Position numbers and translations under genes: made by a program | Notes under the pieces: model-generated | Database searches by the model: none | What the model was told of the DNA's origin: nothing | The model's input: the letters and a program-made list of their open reading frames with translations, nothing else | Part shown: positions 1 through 8,307 of the stretch, piece by piece | Layout: every line of letters starts with the position of its first letter | How positions within the stretch are numbered: the first letter of the stretch is position 1 | From: Desulfobulbus alkaliphilus | GTDB taxonomy: Bacteria; Desulfobacterota; Desulfobulbia; Desulfobulbales; Desulfobulbaceae | Length of the DNA: 64,000 bases | Direction: 5' to 3' | Assembly: GCF_016918545.1 (NCBI RefSeq) | Contig: NZ_JAFFQC010000004.1 | Span: 1 to 64,000 of the forward strand

Positions 1-646
1 CCTGGGCCCAACCACCCCCGTCCGCTATCGAACCGACAATTTCCTGCCAGCTCCAGGACATCGAACCTGTGCCGGTAAAATACTGAAAACCAACCCGGCT
101 GCGATACCTGTTGGGGCGAACATGCCACAGTTCAATATGACCTTCATGTCCGCCAACATGTTCCTTGAACTCTACTGTCCCACCTATCTGCAGATCACCG
201 GTCGTGCTACCAGCAGAACCTGACAATACCGGTGTATTGTCGATCGTGACGGAATAAGAACTGGAATGGCAGATACCCTTTGAATCACAGGCTCTGGCTG
301 TAAATGTATGGGTCCCCTGGGCCATGGCCCCGCCATCCAGGGTGGTTGACCATTGCGCGGAACCGTTTCCTGAACTACTGCCGATATGGGAAGTGTAGCC
401 ATTGGGCCGGGCATGGGTGACGCGCAAGGTTCCAGAGTTATCGTACCAGCAGTCAGGTGGAGTTCTGTTGTTACAGAATTTATGTCTCGTAAAGGAGGCC
501 GAGGCATTCAGCGATATCGCGCCTTCAGTACCGCTCAAAGTTATTGAGGCGCTGGTGGCTGCGCCAATAGCGGGCAGGAAGGCAATCAGACAGACGCTGA
601 ACAGCAGGCAGGTGATGATTCGCCTGATCAACATGAAGCAACTCAT
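1..646 (-). CDS. Secreted protein of unknown function, C-terminus beyond the window
   Basis: The reading frame is open from an ATG at 646 to the left edge, about 215 codons, so the stop lies outside. A GAGGG ribosome site precedes the ATG by six bases. A second in-frame ATG lies four codons later. The N-terminus is a signal peptide: Arg-Arg, a hydrophobic run, then a small-residue cleavage region near Ile-Gly-Ala-Ala. The rest is rich in Ser, Thr and Gly with stretches such as THTFTARACDSKG and YSVTIDNTPV, which resemble the beta-sandwich (Ig-like or cadherin-like) repeats of surface proteins. The gene lies 35 bp downstream of the secreted-protein gene that ends at 682, so the two probably share a transcript. 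No catalytic motif is visible and the family is not recognised. Confidence 0.7.
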   Translation of the reverse strand, partial: MSCFMLIRRIITCLLFSVCLIAFLPAIGAATSASITLSGTEGAISLNASASFTRHKFCNNRTPPDCWYDNSGTLRVTHARPNGYTSHIGSSSGNGSAQWSTTLDGGAMAQGTHTFTARACDSKGICHSSSYSVTIDNTPVLSGSAGSTTGDLQIGGTVEFKEHVGGHEGHIELWHVRPNRYRSRVGFQYFTGTGSMSWSWQEIVGSIADGGGWAQ

Positions 647-681
647 CGTTTTCCCTCGATTGACAGGGTTACAGGAGAGCA

Positions 682-1725
682 TCAGGGGAGGAAAGAGACC
701 ACATGCCAGTTTTCACTGGCATTGGCGGCACGAAGACAGACCACCAGGGAAACCGGTTGCTGCGGCAGAGCAAGATTGTGCCGGACGAAAGCGTTCATCA
801 GATCTTTTTTATGCACAGTGAGGGTTGGTTCCCTGGATTGCAGCGAGAGGATGACCCCTTGTTGATAGAAAATGTCCATGGCACCGGCATAGATCTCCTC
901 AGCCGGATGAAAGGAGGCCTTGATGACCTCGATATTGCCCTCTTTATCCACTGTTGTGTTCACTTCGGGGAGGTGATCAACCGCAAAGGAGACAAACCTG
1001 GCAGTTTCCTCACCGTTGAGACCATGGGCAGTTATTTTGACGAGATGAATGCCTTGCGGCAGCGTTGCTGTTTTCAAGGGGCTGCCGAGCCATTCCGACA
1101 ATTTTCTGGTGTTGCCATTGTCCTGGGCGGTCACCTCCACCATGCCGACCGGATGTTCGTCCATCGCCACTTCGAAGAAGCCAACGGTCTCCTCACCCTC
1201 TCCAAGAAAGTTGAGGGTTACGAATGGATCGAACCCTTTTTCCCCTTCCTGGTCCCTGCTGATTTCAACGGAAGGCGCAGCACGCAAAAGAAAAGCTACT
1301 TCAGCTTGATGGATTGTTCCCAGGCTGTACTGCAACTCGCAGCCAAGAAGATGTTCGCCGCTGGGAACTGTTTGCAACGAGATCTTTCTCTCGATAGCAA
1401 GAGTAGTTCCGGTGAAGGCTTCCTGGAAGATGACATGACCATTGAGCGCAAGTGTAAGCAGACCCCCCGGTGGGATTTGAAAATCTTCTTCCGCGGCGGA
1501 AGAATGGTGCTCCCCGGTAAAGATGATCCTGGCAACCACACCGGATTGCTTTTCGCTGAGTTCCAACCGCAAAGGAGACAGCTCCCCGGCCTTTTCGTCG
1601 ACTTTGTCCGGCAAGATTTGAATGAATCCTCCAGCAGGGGTCGATCCAATTGCCGGTTTTGCAAGAGGAGCAAGCAGCAGGAGAACCAATCCGGTCCAGC
1701 ATACAGTCCATGTACATAGTTTCAT
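682..1725 (-). CDS. Secreted protein of unknown function (347 aa)
   Basis: The protein begins with a clear signal peptide of about 27 residues: a short start with Lys, the hydrophobic run WTGLVLLLLAPLA, and a likely cut after Ala-Ile-Gly. The mature part is soluble, with no membrane segment. It has several beta-rich stretches of about 90 residues, for example near GGLLTLALNGHVIF, TVGFFEVAMDEHPVG and AGAMDIFYQQGVILS, consistent with repeated beta-sandwich domains. It is the first gene of a probable two-gene unit with the truncated secreted gene that follows. A large open frame on the opposite strand (703-1719) is treated as a shadow because this strand has the signal peptide and the operon context. 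I do not recognise the family. An exported structural or surface role is inference. Confidence 0.7.
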   Translation of the reverse strand: MKLCTWTVCWTGLVLLLLAPLAKPAIGSTPAGGFIQILPDKVDEKAGELSPLRLELSEKQSGVVARIIFTGEHHSSAAEEDFQIPPGGLLTLALNGHVIFQEAFTGTTLAIERKISLQTVPSGEHLLGCELQYSLGTIHQAEVAFLLRAAPSVEISRDQEGEKGFDPFVTLNFLGEGEETVGFFEVAMDEHPVGMVEVTAQDNGNTRKLSEWLGSPLKTATLPQGIHLVKITAHGLNGEETARFVSFAVDHLPEVNTTVDKEGNIEVIKASFHPAEEIYAGAMDIFYQQGVILSLQSREPTLTVHKKDLMNAFVRHNLALPQQPVSLVVCLRAANASENWHVVSFLP

Positions 1726-1917
1726 CGCGACACCTTTCTTCGATCAGTCAGATACACGCCGGGAAGACTGCCGATCACATCTGATCACATAAGATGCAAA
1801 GGCCGTGAGAGCAGTTGTCCTGACAGATTATGGGGGAGGTATAAAAAGATTTTCTACTTCGAGGATAGGGGGGTAAAAAAGTGCGGTCAAGGAAAAATCA
1901 ACCTGGAATGAATCGAT

Positions 1918-1940
1918 ATTTCAACAAGATGTGTTGAAAT
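1918..1940. promoter_or_regulatory. Inverted repeat in the upstream region of the secreted-protein genes
   Basis: Nine-base perfect arms (ATTTCAACA / TGTTGAAAT) surround a 5-base centre, about 190 bp upstream of the minus-strand gene that starts at 1725. There is no T-tract, so an operator or a structured leader is more likely than a terminator. Apart from this dyad I see nothing in 1726-1996. Confidence 0.35.
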
Positions 1941-1996
1941 TGACTGCGCGGCAATGCTTTTGAAGTTTTTGAGGGAAGAGAATTTTTTTTCTGATG

Positions 1997-2214
1997 CCTG
2001 AATCCGTGAGCGTTCGTCCGTGCGTCAGCTTCGTTGTTCGTGGCCGTTCGATTAAAGTAAACTTTATCGGACGGTTACGGGCAATGAAGATGGCGTGCGG
2101 ACGGATGCCCCGAAGGGCGGCTGGTGAAAGGTATTGCCAAGGGTTCCGCTGCAATTATAAGATGATTACCGCAAGATATATCCGAAACAAGAGTCCAGCC
2201 GTCACGGATTCAGG
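1997..2214 (+). mobile_element. MITE-like element, copy 1 (full length, 218 bp)
   Basis: The terminal inverted repeats are CCTGAATCCGTGA (1997-2009) and TCACGGATTCAGG (2202-2214). A perfect 5-bp target duplication TGATG flanks the copy at 1992-1996 and 2215-2219. Positions 2010-2108 form a 48-bp hairpin with an AA loop, one G/A mismatch (2028/2090) and one bulged T (2053). Eleven of its pairs are G-T as read on this strand. A second conserved pairing, CGGCTGG near 2118-2124 with CCAGCCG near 2197-2203, closes the right half. There is no protein-coding capacity beyond chance frames. The remaining flank 2215-2356 shows nothing else. Confidence 0.9.
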
Positions 2215-2356
2215 TGATGAGTCGCAGAGCACGGCCTTTTCCGGACAGACTGCTTATGCCTCAGCTATGGTACCAGCAGGTCGAGTGGGTTGTTACCCGT
2301 AACCGTTCACCAGCACTCCATCTACGAACGATCAGGTGCCGTGTATGGGAATTCTT

Positions 2357-3574
2357 TCACTGCCTGCGCAGCAGGAGATAGGCTGCTCCATCCTCTTTCA
2401 TGCGGCCGGCGGCACGGCCCGCCAGGTCGCCGGCACCCCAGAAAAGATCGACGCGGGCAGGCCCCTTGAGGGCCGATCCTGTATCCTGCACAGTGACAAA
2501 TCGTTGCAGAGGCTGCCAGCCTTCGCCCTGGTCATCGGTGAGCAGCGGCTGTCTGCTGTCAAGGTAGACCAGAGAACCAGGGGGATAATACCGATGGTCT
2601 GCGGCGATGGAACGGCCGGCGGTCAACTGCCGCCCCAGACTGCCGATGACCGGGCCCGCCTCGGCCCAATGAAAAAAAATAAAAGATTGGTTCCAGTGGA
2701 GAATCTGGTCAACCTCTTCGGGGTGCTGCTCCAGATAGTGTCGGATGGAATCCATGGTGACATCGGCCAGTTGCATCCGCCCGGTATCCACCAGGTACTT
2801 GCCGATACTGCGGTACGGCCGCCCGTTGCTGCGCGCGTATTGCACCCGACGTAGGGAACCGTCCGGGAGGACGATGACTCCCGACCCCTGCACGTGGAGG
2901 ACAAAGGCATCGAAGCGGTCCTTGAGCCAGACCAGCTCCGATTCCCGCAGCAGGTTGCCGCTCTCGATCTCCTCCCTGGTCCAGAAGGGAACAAAGCGTC
3001 CTTCCTCAAGCCGGCCGATCTCCATTCCGGCTCCCTGCGCGGGCCGCACCACCAGACTTTCAGGAACCCCGTAGAGGGGATACAGATAAGGAGCGCGGCG
3101 CTGGAGACTACCCTGAAAATAAGGATGATAGTACCCGGTAACCAGCAGGGAACGGGATACCCCGCTGTCAATACGCACAACTGTGTAGTGCTCTTGAATC
3201 AAGCGGTTCAATTCAGCTGCGCTGGGTCTTTGGGCGATCAACTTGCGAAAAGACTCCGCCGTGTCGATGAGGCGTTCCACTGTAACCGACTCCCCCGCAA
3301 CGGTATAACGGGTGGTGCCGGCAAGGTTGCGGAGATGGACAAGGCTGACCACCAGGGCTTGATCGAGACCCTGGTAATCGAGATCATCTTTGAATTTGGG
3401 TGTTGATGCGGCAGTCGCAACCGGCAGAGAAAAAAGGAAGAAGACCGAAAACATGATCAGCAAAGCGACTCCGCGGCAGGTACAATTCCCTGACCGGAGG
3501 ATGGCGGATCGGGTATCTTTTGCCGGAGGGTGGAGAAGAAGAGGCAGCGGATTCGAGGAGGGACCTTGGTGCAT
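2357..3574 (-). CDS. mltA: Membrane-bound lytic murein transglycosylase A
   Basis: MltA cleaves the glycan strands of peptidoglycan to 1,6-anhydromuramyl products at the inner face of the outer membrane. The protein has 405 residues. It shows the MltA core (GYYHPYFQGS, then the insert domain) followed by the C-terminal 3D-type double-psi barrel, with VQDTGSALKGPARVDLFWG carrying the conserved aspartates. The first 40 residues before the hydrophobic run MFSVFFLFSLPVATAAS look untranslated or atypical, so an internal start nearer residue 41 is likely. I see no lipobox cysteine at the cleavage site, so it may be soluble in the periplasm. It is the last gene of a minus-strand run lptD - DHH phosphoesterase - mltA, with a 63-bp gap to the gene before it. 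Confidence 0.9.
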   Translation of the reverse strand: MHQGPSSNPLPLLLHPPAKDTRSAILRSGNCTCRGVALLIMFSVFFLFSLPVATAASTPKFKDDLDYQGLDQALVVSLVHLRNLAGTTRYTVAGESVTVERLIDTAESFRKLIAQRPSAAELNRLIQEHYTVVRIDSGVSRSLLVTGYYHPYFQGSLQRRAPYLYPLYGVPESLVVRPAQGAGMEIGRLEEGRFVPFWTREEIESGNLLRESELVWLKDRFDAFVLHVQGSGVIVLPDGSLRRVQYARSNGRPYRSIGKYLVDTGRMQLADVTMDSIRHYLEQHPEEVDQILHWNQSFIFFHWAEAGPVIGSLGRQLTAGRSIAADHRYYPPGSLVYLDSRQPLLTDDQGEGWQPLQRFVTVQDTGSALKGPARVDLFWGAGDLAGRAAGRMKEDGAAYLLLRRQ

Positions 3575-3637
3575 AAGCGGGAGCGAAATCAGGACAAAAG
3601 TATCACCTTCACCGGGTGGGGAGTACCCGGCCTCATT

Positions 3638-4597
3638 TCAAGAAAAGTGTTGAAAAAACCGGGAAAGAAACACCTCCAAATCCTGTGAGGCCAAGCGGTT
3701 GATTCCGGCGGCGCCGGCCCGGCCGCCACCGGTGAGAAACTGTCGGCACAACGCATCGGCACCTTGAGGGCTGGCCAGCGGTGCCCGCACACTGACCAGC
3801 CAGCTGCGGTCCTGATTGGCGATCAAAACGGCATGCGCCATCTCAGGGCGATCCCGGGCAATCTGATTGGAGAAGACCCCCACTACCCGCCTGGCCCAGT
3901 CTGCTTCGGGAAGTTGGAACACCCGGCCTGCCGGACCGGTCCGCATGGGCTGCAGCTCGGCCACCCGCTTTATATCATCATGATAGCCTCGGCGGATTTT
4001 CTCCAGCAGGCTGGAGTCACGGTGAAAAACCAAGGGGTCTTCAAATTGGAGAGCTTCAATAAACAAATCGGCGGGATGGACAAGCAGGTCGCTCAGGGTT
4101 GAACCGTAGCCATTATAATTGAGAAGCAGACCGATCTCATGAAGGCTGCGGGTAGCTTCGGCATCCAACCCGGTTTCCTTGGCATGGGCCGAGGCGATTT
4201 CGTCGAGATTATCGCCAAAAGCGCCGGCAATGGCCCAGGAACTCTGCTGCCCGGACAGCATACGGTCAACGAGCAGAGCGGTGCAGACGCGAGGGGAAGG
4301 GTCGATGCGGGCGTCAAACCGTGATGAAACAGGCAGAGCGCCGCTGTAATGGTGGTCGATGTAGAGGACGCGGTTGCCGGCTGCCAACAGGCGCTCCAGG
4401 TCCTCCCGGTTACGGTCCAGGGAGATATCGAGCACAGTGAGTTCGCTGTTCACCACCCCGGTCAGCCGTTTCAGCAAACGGATGTCACGTTTGACACCGG
4501 TAACCAGCCGGGAACCAGGACGAGGCGCATGCAGGCGCAATTGCACCAGAGCACAAATGCCATCCGCATCGCCATTGAAGACATCGATACTGTGCAT
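3638..4597 (-). CDS. DHH-family phosphoesterase
   Basis: This is a cytoplasmic hydrolase of the DHH/DHHA1 superfamily (RecJ, NrnA and DHH-type phosphatases). It has 319 residues. The N-terminal metal site is visible as FNGDADGICAL (motif I) and YIDHH (the DHH signature, about residue 90). The C-terminal DHHA1 substrate-binding signature appears as GGGRAGAAGIN near residue 295. NrnA-like nano-RNA or oligonucleotide hydrolysis is possible, but the sequence does not settle the substrate. The gene starts 36 bp downstream of lptD on the same strand. The ribosome site before the chosen ATG is weak. Confidence 0.8.
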   Translation of the reverse strand: MHSIDVFNGDADGICALVQLRLHAPRPGSRLVTGVKRDIRLLKRLTGVVNSELTVLDISLDRNREDLERLLAAGNRVLYIDHHYSGALPVSSRFDARIDPSPRVCTALLVDRMLSGQQSSWAIAGAFGDNLDEIASAHAKETGLDAEATRSLHEIGLLLNYNGYGSTLSDLLVHPADLFIEALQFEDPLVFHRDSSLLEKIRRGYHDDIKRVAELQPMRTGPAGRVFQLPEADWARRVVGVFSNQIARDRPEMAHAVLIANQDRSWLVSVRAPLASPQGADALCRQFLTGGGRAGAAGINRLASQDLEVFLSRFFQHFS

Positions 4598-4633
4598 GGT
4601 CTTGCCGACACCGGTCAGACCGGTGGAACCTGA

Positions 4634-7006
4634 TCAGTTTCCGGAGATATTGAATCCAAGTGGAGACCCGATATTGAGAAGATGGAATGTCAACATGAAG
4701 GTCTGGTCCCCGGGTGTATTTTCCGCGGTAAATTCAACCGACCAACAAGCAGGCGAATACCTCAGGGTGAAAACTTCTTCCAGGGTCTCGCTGGCTTCTA
4801 TGGCCCGTTCGATTCTGTAACCAACAGCAAGATAATACGGTAAAAGCTGCCAGATGCCGGCGGTAACAGAGTTGGTATCGGAACGTGAATTGTACCGATA
4901 GTCCAAAGAGTAGCGATCTCCCCGCCCACTGTTGTATTCCCCTTCGACTGCATGACGATAAGCCCCGTCCCCGTACATGTCGATATTGGTCCTGTAGCGC
5001 AGTCGCATGGCTTGGCGCGGATAAAGGCCAACATCAAAACTCAGATCCGTGAAAGGCTCATCACTTTTTTCGCTGCGCAGATCATACCCCTGTTGCATCC
5101 TGACATAGGCATACTGGCGCTCAAACGCGCGACCATTACGCGAACCGGAGGCATCAAAAAAATTATTGATGCCATAAAAGATAATGTTTTCCTCGCCCAG
5201 GGTATCGACACTGTCAAATCTGGGCAATGCGACCTTGTTGGGGATATCTGTATACGAGTAGGACACAAAGGGTCTGAGGGTATGGTTCAAGGTGTCGATA
5301 TCTCCTATGCTCACCCCGAAATCCCGCATCATGGTCGTACCGACATTTCCACCCAGGGTATAGAGGAAACGATTTTCCGAATCAGTGTCCTCCCATGCGG
5401 TGGCACCGTTATCCTGAATCAGGTAGTGGGTATTGCGCACCCCCCCTCTGACCGTCGTCTCCAGATATGGCGTCAGCGGTACGGCCACGCTCAAGCGGGG
5501 AAAGAGGTCAAAACGATGGGCACCGACCCCCTCTTCCCGCCAGAAATTGACATATTCGGTGTCCCAGGAGAAATCAGCTCCCTGGAGAGCGGCAACCGGC
5601 ATGAGTCCGGAATACTTCAGAGACGGCAGTTTCCAGGCAGGAGATGGCCTGTCCGGCGTGTAGGTCGCATCGCTGACATCGTTGATGAGCAGGAAATCAC
5701 CCCGCAAAGAGGAGCCGTTGTCCCAGGACCGGAGAACACTGAAGGTATTGTCACGAAAGGCGGTGGTCCGATCCCTGAATCCGCGGCCAAAGCTCTCCAG
5801 ATACCGTTCCTGTGAATTTGTTATGCCGGTCGGACCACTATCGAACTCCCGCAGGTAATCCCTGTCCGAGACGATCTCAAGATCAAGGCGGGTCGTCCAT
5901 TCGTTAAAATCCTGGTCCACCTTGCCCCGGAGCCAGTACCTGTCCTTATTATCATGGGTAAAACCTCCTTCCCGGTAATACTCTACTTCTGACGGATCAG
6001 AGAGACTATCGTAGAGATAATTGCCCATGAACATTCCTTTGCTGTTTTCATCGGCAATGTAGCGGAATTCAGCTCCGGTCATGAGACCGCGGTTGACCAT
6101 GTAGCGAGGATATAGGGTCGCGTCCATATTCGGCGAGATATTGATGAAAAAGGGTAATTCAAACCCGGTTCCATCACGATCCGAGAGATACACAGAGGGA
6201 AAGAGGAAGCCGGTCTGCCGTTTCCGTTTTGCCGGCAGAATCATGTAGGGTGTATAGAGGATGGGGACATTCTTGACCCTGAAGGTGGCATGTCTGAGGA
6301 AAGCGTAACCACCGTCGGTGATTTTGGTATCGGCGGCGGCAAAACTCCAGGGTGGAGTCTGCCCCTCTTTCAATTTACAGGTAATGATCCAGCCGTCATC
6401 AATATAATAGGTCACCTCACCGGTTTTTTCAATCACCCGTCCCTGCAGGTGCATGTCCATATGTTCTCTGATAATGGCGGCGTTTTCGAAAGTTCCGGTG
6501 GTATCATTGAGATTGATACTGCCGGATTCAGCCTGCAGCCGATCAGGACCGATATCGATCAGCAGATTGCCCCGGGCCCTGACCTGGCCAAGGTCGATAT
6601 CATAAGAAATCCAGTCCGCCTTGATGGTGGTCAGAACAGTGGTGCTTGTGTAGGTCTCTGGTTCGACTTCGGGATCCTCCGGTTCTTCCTCCACATCCTC
6701 GCCGAGAAGATCGCTCCACCGGGATGGACGAGCGGCGGCCCGCGTCCTGGTCACAATCTCTTTTTTCTCGAGAACGACATTGCCTTCGGCAATGAGCGTG
6801 GGGGGATCCTCAAACCTGGTGATCCTGTCAGCCGTGATCTCCCACTGCTCAGCATCGGCGGTGACTGCGGATAACGCCGCAGGGGTATGGAAAAAACTGA
6901 CCGCAAGAAGAAAAAAAAGTGCAACGATCGGGGAGGACAGGATACAATGCTTCACCTCGATCAGCTCCTCTGGAAGTTGAAGTGAGATAAGGACGGATTT
7001 GATCAC
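4634..7006 (-). CDS. lptD: LPS-assembly protein LptD
   Basis: LptD is the outer-membrane beta-barrel that, with LptE, inserts lipopolysaccharide into the outer leaflet. The N-terminal half has the OstA/LptA-like beta-jellyroll (ITADRITRFEDPPTLIAEGNVVLEK, an LPS-slide repeat) with an unusual acidic insert of Glu/Asp/Pro repeats near residue 95. The barrel then follows with alternating aromatic strands and ends near WSVEFTAENTPGDQTFMLTFHLLNIGS. The length (790 aa) is normal. The annotated start may be too early: a GTG at 6955 preceded by GAGGAG would give an N-terminus running directly into the hydrophobic signal peptide SSPIVALFFLLAVSFFHTPAALSA. The gene leads a probable three-gene unit. No canonical promoter is obvious in the 275 bp before the divergent radical SAM gene. 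Confidence 0.9.
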   Translation of the reverse strand: MIKSVLISLQLPEELIEVKHCILSSPIVALFFLLAVSFFHTPAALSAVTADAEQWEITADRITRFEDPPTLIAEGNVVLEKKEIVTRTRAAARPSRWSDLLGEDVEEEPEDPEVEPETYTSTTVLTTIKADWISYDIDLGQVRARGNLLIDIGPDRLQAESGSINLNDTTGTFENAAIIREHMDMHLQGRVIEKTGEVTYYIDDGWIITCKLKEGQTPPWSFAAADTKITDGGYAFLRHATFRVKNVPILYTPYMILPAKRKRQTGFLFPSVYLSDRDGTGFELPFFINISPNMDATLYPRYMVNRGLMTGAEFRYIADENSKGMFMGNYLYDSLSDPSEVEYYREGGFTHDNKDRYWLRGKVDQDFNEWTTRLDLEIVSDRDYLREFDSGPTGITNSQERYLESFGRGFRDRTTAFRDNTFSVLRSWDNGSSLRGDFLLINDVSDATYTPDRPSPAWKLPSLKYSGLMPVAALQGADFSWDTEYVNFWREEGVGAHRFDLFPRLSVAVPLTPYLETTVRGGVRNTHYLIQDNGATAWEDTDSENRFLYTLGGNVGTTMMRDFGVSIGDIDTLNHTLRPFVSYSYTDIPNKVALPRFDSVDTLGEENIIFYGINNFFDASGSRNGRAFERQYAYVRMQQGYDLRSEKSDEPFTDLSFDVGLYPRQAMRLRYRTNIDMYGDGAYRHAVEGEYNSGRGDRYSLDYRYNSRSDTNSVTAGIWQLLPYYLAVGYRIERAIEASETLEEVFTLRYSPACWSVEFTAENTPGDQTFMLTFHLLNIGSPLGFNISGN

Positions 7007-7281
7007 CAGCTCTCCTGGATACCTCCCTGGCAGGACAGGTCGGCGAGTCCAGACGGATCAAAAACAATAACGATAACAATCACAAATGCCACCGCCGAAT
7101 GTACGTGGCCACCGTTGCCGTGTCAAGGGAAAAGTCGTAGATTTGCCTTGCACCCCCGGCGAAATTAGTTTAAGTAACAAACGGTTAAAAAAATGGCCAA
7201 CAGCCTGTTTTTACATGGATTGCGCAAACACCATCTGTATTCGGGACGTTTTGCGGCAGCATCAACCGATTGCGGTGGTGT

Positions 7282-8307
7282 ATGAAATACATCTTCGGAC
7301 CGGTTCATTCCCGGCGGCTCGGCCGTTCCCTCGGCATTGACCTGTTTTCAAAAAAACTGTGCAATCTCAACTGTATCTACTGCGAAGCAGGGGCAAACGC
7401 GGCCCTTGTCAACAAACGAGGACTCGCCACCCCAACCCGGGAGATCATAGCCGAGATCAATACCTTTTGCTCTGATGTCGCCCGCCTTGACTCCATCGAT
7501 GTGTTCACCGTGACCGCCAAAGGCGAACCAACCCTGCACCTGGGGCTGGGGGAGATACTTCTTCATCTCAAAAAAATAACCAGCAAGCCGCTTGCGATCC
7601 TGACCAACAGCACGACCTTGACCCAGGCATCGGTCCGCGACGAATTGATGCCGGCCGACATTGTCATTCCTTCCCTCGATGCTGCCCGCCAGGAAAGTTT
7701 TTCTGCTGTCAATCGGCCGGCTTCTTCTCTGGATCTCGACGCGATTATCGATGGCCTGACCCGCTTCAGTCAACAGTTCCCACAACAGATCTGGCTGGAA
7801 ATCCTCCTGGTCCGGGGGTTGAACGATAGTCCCGAGGATATGGAAGCGCTCCAGGCGGCCATCGCTCCGATGCGTATTGACAGAATTCAGCTCAATACTG
7901 TACTCCGACCGCCTCCGGAGGCGACAGCTTTGCCGCTGAGCCATGACCGGCTTCGGGCTATCGCTGCATCCATGGAAAAGGCGACAGGTTTACCGGTGGA
8001 CTACCCCGAACCTTCGGGTACAGGACATGCCAGCGGCAGCCCGACCTCGGCCAGGCATCAGTTTCGACATTCTTCCCCGGATGCTCTCCGGGAAGAAATT
8101 GTCAATATGGTCCAACGGCGGCCTTGCAGCGCCGCCGATTTAGAACGGGTCTTTCAACTGGGAGGCCCTGAACAAGTTGAGCAATTACTCGAACCGCTTG
8201 TCAAGACGCGTATTCTGCATCGCTCAGTCCATGCCGGCACGCGCTACTATCAGGCGTCATCGATTCCTTTGGAGCGGCCCAGTTCCACCTCAAAGCCGGA
8301 TCGTTGA
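7282..8307 (+). CDS. Radical SAM protein
   Basis: The cluster motif C-x3-C-x2-C (LCNLNCIYCEAG) lies about 30 residues from the start and would bind the [4Fe-4S] cluster that splits S-adenosylmethionine. The N-terminus KYIFGPVHSRRLGRSLGID is typical of a short conserved radical SAM family often called wyosine-type or elongator-like. After the TIM-barrel core (to about residue 230) come a Pro/Ser-rich linker and a C-terminal winged-helix-like domain (ALREEIVNMVQRRPCSAADLERVF). I place the start at ATG 7282, because the upstream candidate lacks support. The stop overlaps the possible TTG start of the RNase E/G frame. The substrate is unknown. Confidence 0.85.
   Translation: MKYIFGPVHSRRLGRSLGIDLFSKKLCNLNCIYCEAGANAALVNKRGLATPTREIIAEINTFCSDVARLDSIDVFTVTAKGEPTLHLGLGEILLHLKKITSKPLAILTNSTTLTQASVRDELMPADIVIPSLDAARQESFSAVNRPASSLDLDAIIDGLTRFSQQFPQQIWLEILLVRGLNDSPEDMEALQAAIAPMRIDRIQLNTVLRPPPEATALPLSHDRLRAIAASMEKATGLPVDYPEPSGTGHASGSPTSARHQFRHSSPDALREEIVNMVQRRPCSAADLERVFQLGGPEQVEQLLEPLVKTRILHRSVHAGTRYYQASSIPLERPSSTSKPDR

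Noticed and set aside
703-1719. Long open frame on the plus strand opposite the secreted protein (338 aa)
   Set aside because: No signal peptide, ribosome site or family motif. The minus-strand frame has all the expected export features and operon context.
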